Below are positions 63,001 through 64,000 of a stretch of DNA of 64,000 bases, piece by piece. The stretch spans positions 20,556 through 84,555 of the forward strand of contig NZ_JACIDJ010000004.1 in the NCBI RefSeq assembly GCF_014196305.1, written 5' to 3'. The notes beneath the pieces are model-generated. The model did not search any database. It saw only the letters and a list, made by a program, of their open reading frames with translations, and had not been told where the DNA came from. Origin of the DNA: Roseococcus suduntuyensis. Its GTDB lineage: Bacteria; Pseudomonadota; Alphaproteobacteria; Acetobacterales; Acetobacteraceae. Numbering within the stretch: position 1 is the first letter of the stretch; each line of letters starts with the position of its first letter. Made by a program: the position numbers and the translations under genes.

Positions 63001-64000
63001 CCTGACCCGCTTCGCCAGCCCCGACCCGCTGACGCACTACATGGGCCGCCGCACCCTGGGTGTGGACATCCGCGACGATTATGGCCGCCTGATCGCGCCC
63101 CCCGAGGGCGCGCCCGTCACGCTGCGCCAGGGCGGCGATGACATGGATGGGCTGGCCAACCTCACACCGCCCCAGCGCAATGTCGCGCTGTTCAGCGGCG
63201 TGGTGGAGACGGACGCCCAGGGCCGCGCCGTGATCCCCCTCGACCTGCCCGATTTCGCGGGCGAACTGCGCCTGATGGCCGTGGCCTGGGCCGAGGCGCG
63301 CGTGGGTGCCGCATCCCGCCCGCTGACCGTGCGCGACCCGCTGCTGGCCGAACCGCTGCTGCCCCGCTTCCTCGCCCCCGGCGACGAGGCCGATGCGGCG
63401 TTGCTGCTGCACAACCTGGAACTGCCCGCGGGCGAGGTGGTGGTGAACCTCACGGCCGAAGGCGCGCTGGCCCTGCGTGGCGAGGCGCGGATCACCACAC
63501 GGATGGAGGCGGGCGCCCGCGCCCAGCCGCCCCTGCCGCTCAGCGCCGTGGCGCCGGGCGAGGGCGTGCTGCGCCTCTCCGTCACCGGCCCCGGCGGCTT
63601 CACCGCGACGCGCGAGGCGCGGATCACCGTGCGCTCCTCCCGCCCCATCGCGACCGCGCTCTCCACCCTGGACATCGCCCCCGGCGCCGAGGCGCGCCTC
63701 GCCCCCGATGCCCGCGCCTTCCTGCCCGGCTGGCGGGCCGTGGCGCGGCTGGGTTCACCCGTGCGCTATGACGCGGCGGGCATGCTGGCGGCGTTGCAGG
63801 CCTTCCCGCTGGCCTGCCTGGAGCAGGTCTCCTCCCAGGCCATCGGCATGGCGGCCGCGATGAACGAGGGCAGCCCCGTCCGCGACGCCGTGGCCCTGCA
63901 ACGCGCCGTGGACGGCATCCTGGCCCGGCAGCGCTTCGACGGCAGCTTCGGCCTGTGGTCCGCCCAGGGCGAGCCGCAATACTGGACCTCCGCCTATGCC
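60023..64000 (+). CDS. Alpha-2-macroglobulin family protein (partial; continues past the window)
   Basis: 1326 codons, open to the right edge. Signal peptide about residues 1-22 (FRRLFLLFLLAFTLPALPLAAQ) without a lipobox Cys, so probably a soluble or anchored periplasmic protein. MG-type beta-domains (for example LDRGIYRPGETVQAMALLRD) and the conserved bait-to-thioester part are visible. The thioester motif is intact: Cys1265-Leu-Glu-Gln1268 (ACLEQVSSQ). Bacterial members trap proteases and often neighbour pbpC; the region past 64000 is not visible. An antisense open frame here is a shadow. Confidence 0.9.
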   Translation, partial: MFRRLFLLFLLAFTLPALPLAAQGFEIPGLWQDSQRYRDELERRHPAGGTAAQRQAAESRAATAQRQNNWAAAAEAWEARVALGQATPEQWLALARAQLRRTPPDGVRALRAAWQNFIEVPGGAPEIPSLLVMADALAAQNRPLPRLAALEAVLQRDPGNPAHQQALAAARREVGVLVRRLNTEPDAEPARACLGFTTPPARRDDWRPEDWLRAEPALPGLGFTRERDSICILGLPLGRSTRVILRAGMPGEDGLRVNQDQVLNIAMPDRAPRLAFDPGHYLMPRDRAEARVPMALMNISAIEMRVIRLTERSLIPFSREARLGEAISGWTAGYLHEEWGQVVWEGAIELPRGEANRFQRLSVPLPDAVRTAGPGLYIMVARPADGARDSRGLTAAQPLIVTDLGLSAWRGAGGLAAQVRGLASAAPREGVRVALMARNNDILAEVTTGPDGLARFNAPLLRGEGPMAPVALHAMTEDDLVTLNLEAASFDLSDRGVAGRAHPGPLDAFLWLDRGIYRPGETVQAMALLRDVGGAPSDAPLRLRLRRPNGQVLAEQVVRDGGHWPVALPLGAQAGAWTLEAVTDPNAPPVGQLTFRVEAFVAERLAVEAGPAPGPLRPGQPLDIPVTARFLYGAPGSGLSGSAELRLTTQRSPFAQWPDFRFGLEDETFAPDLIPAELPETDADGRATLRLELPSAPDTTRPLRGEVTVLVEEPGGRASRATLDLAMAAQPRFLGLNAPAAVDAGAEAAVQVIMTDAEGNPLAGEVNLRLVRERPDWRIVVRGGTPRYETVWTDEPVDSTPIRLTGTEPARFTRTLPFGRYRLEAQEAGGMALASIRFRAGWVASESAEVPDRVDVATDRASYAPGETITLRVTPPFAGRAAVAVLTDRLLSLREMEVPEAGAEITLPADAAWGAGAYVAVTVFRPEAGPQLPGRALGLAWVQMAPDSRALAVTLDAPDRVRPNTRLDLPVTVAGASGPVRLTLAAVDEGILRLTRFASPDPLTHYMGRRTLGVDIRDDYGRLIAPPEGAPVTLRQGGDDMDGLANLTPPQRNVALFSGVVETDAQGRAVIPLDLPDFAGELRLMAVAWAEARVGAASRPLTVRDPLLAEPLLPRFLAPGDEADAALLLHNLELPAGEVVVNLTAEGALALRGEARITTRMEAGARAQPPLPLSAVAPGEGVLRLSVTGPGGFTATREARITVRSSRPIATALSTLDIAPGAEARLAPDARAFLPGWRAVARLGSPVRYDAAGMLAALQAFPLACLEQVSSQAIGMAAAMNEGSPVRDAVALQRAVDGILARQRFDGSFGLWSAQGEPQYWTSAYA

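Noticed and set aside
59909-63412. 1167-codon open frame on the minus strand
   Set aside because: It lies antisense to the alpha-2-macroglobulin gene, which has a signal peptide, domain motifs and CLEQ. The minus-strand product is Gly/His/Arg/Gln-rich low complexity, a common shadow in GC-rich DNA.

Overview
The window is a GC-rich, densely coded bacterial chromosome segment of about 64 kb. High GC, many 4-bp ATGA stop/start overlaps, a fused bcsAB cellulose synthase gene and the general gene set point to an alphaproteobacterium, most likely Acetobacteraceae (a Roseomonas/Roseococcus-type organism). That placement is inferred from gene content and composition only. No rRNA, tRNA, CRISPR array, insertion sequence or prophage was recognised.

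Layout. 1-255: tandem array of a 54-bp palindrome-bearing repeat. 256-7615 (minus): peptide ABC transporter operon with two paralogous binding proteins. 7706-10052 (minus): aldehyde dehydrogenase and 3-hydroxyisobutyrate-dehydrogenase-type reductase. 10130-14900 (plus): GtrA protein, a type I secretion ABC/adaptor pair and two small proteins. 14953-16483: divergent squalene/phytoene-synthase-fold protein (NDUFAF6-like) and superoxide dismutase. 16636-21115 (minus): parE, dps and an MFS exporter, with a duplicated 109-bp intergenic repeat. 21152-25437: nitronate-monooxygenase-type enzyme, then glmM, thiD and a TehA/SLAC1-type carrier.

25445-34811 is the most distinctive part. A GntR/UTRA regulator and a TPP-dependent enzyme are transcribed away from a succinate-dehydrogenase-like iron-sulfur subunit, two short membrane anchors, a TSUP carrier, a two-subunit class I fumarase-type hydratase, a 41-residue secreted peptide and a flavoprotein; chrA follows. 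A perfect GTCTT-N4-AAGAC palindrome lies in the divergent promoter. The flavoprotein has Cys where succinate dehydrogenase carries its flavin-linking His, and the hydratase beta subunit carries a palindromic in-frame insertion. I read this as a dedicated dicarboxylate-type catabolic module whose substrate is unknown.

34789-38563 (minus): msrA-msrB, a periplasmic beta-propeller, a polysaccharide-deacetylase-like protein and a sterol-desaturase-family membrane enzyme. 38673-41550: glpD, a SnoaL-like protein and an enoyl-CoA hydratase homologue. 41599-51667 (minus): cellulose operon (Pro-rich protein, bcsQ, fused bcsAB, bcsC). 51848-56273: formate-tetrahydrofolate ligase, a divergent 1-Cys peroxiredoxin, ompW behind a perfect FNR-type box, and a phnW-like aminotransferase. 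56360-59887 (plus): DHA2 exporter, a lipoyl-less E2-like acyltransferase and a cytochrome P450. 60023 to the end: an alpha-2-macroglobulin with a CLEQ thioester motif, cut by the window edge.
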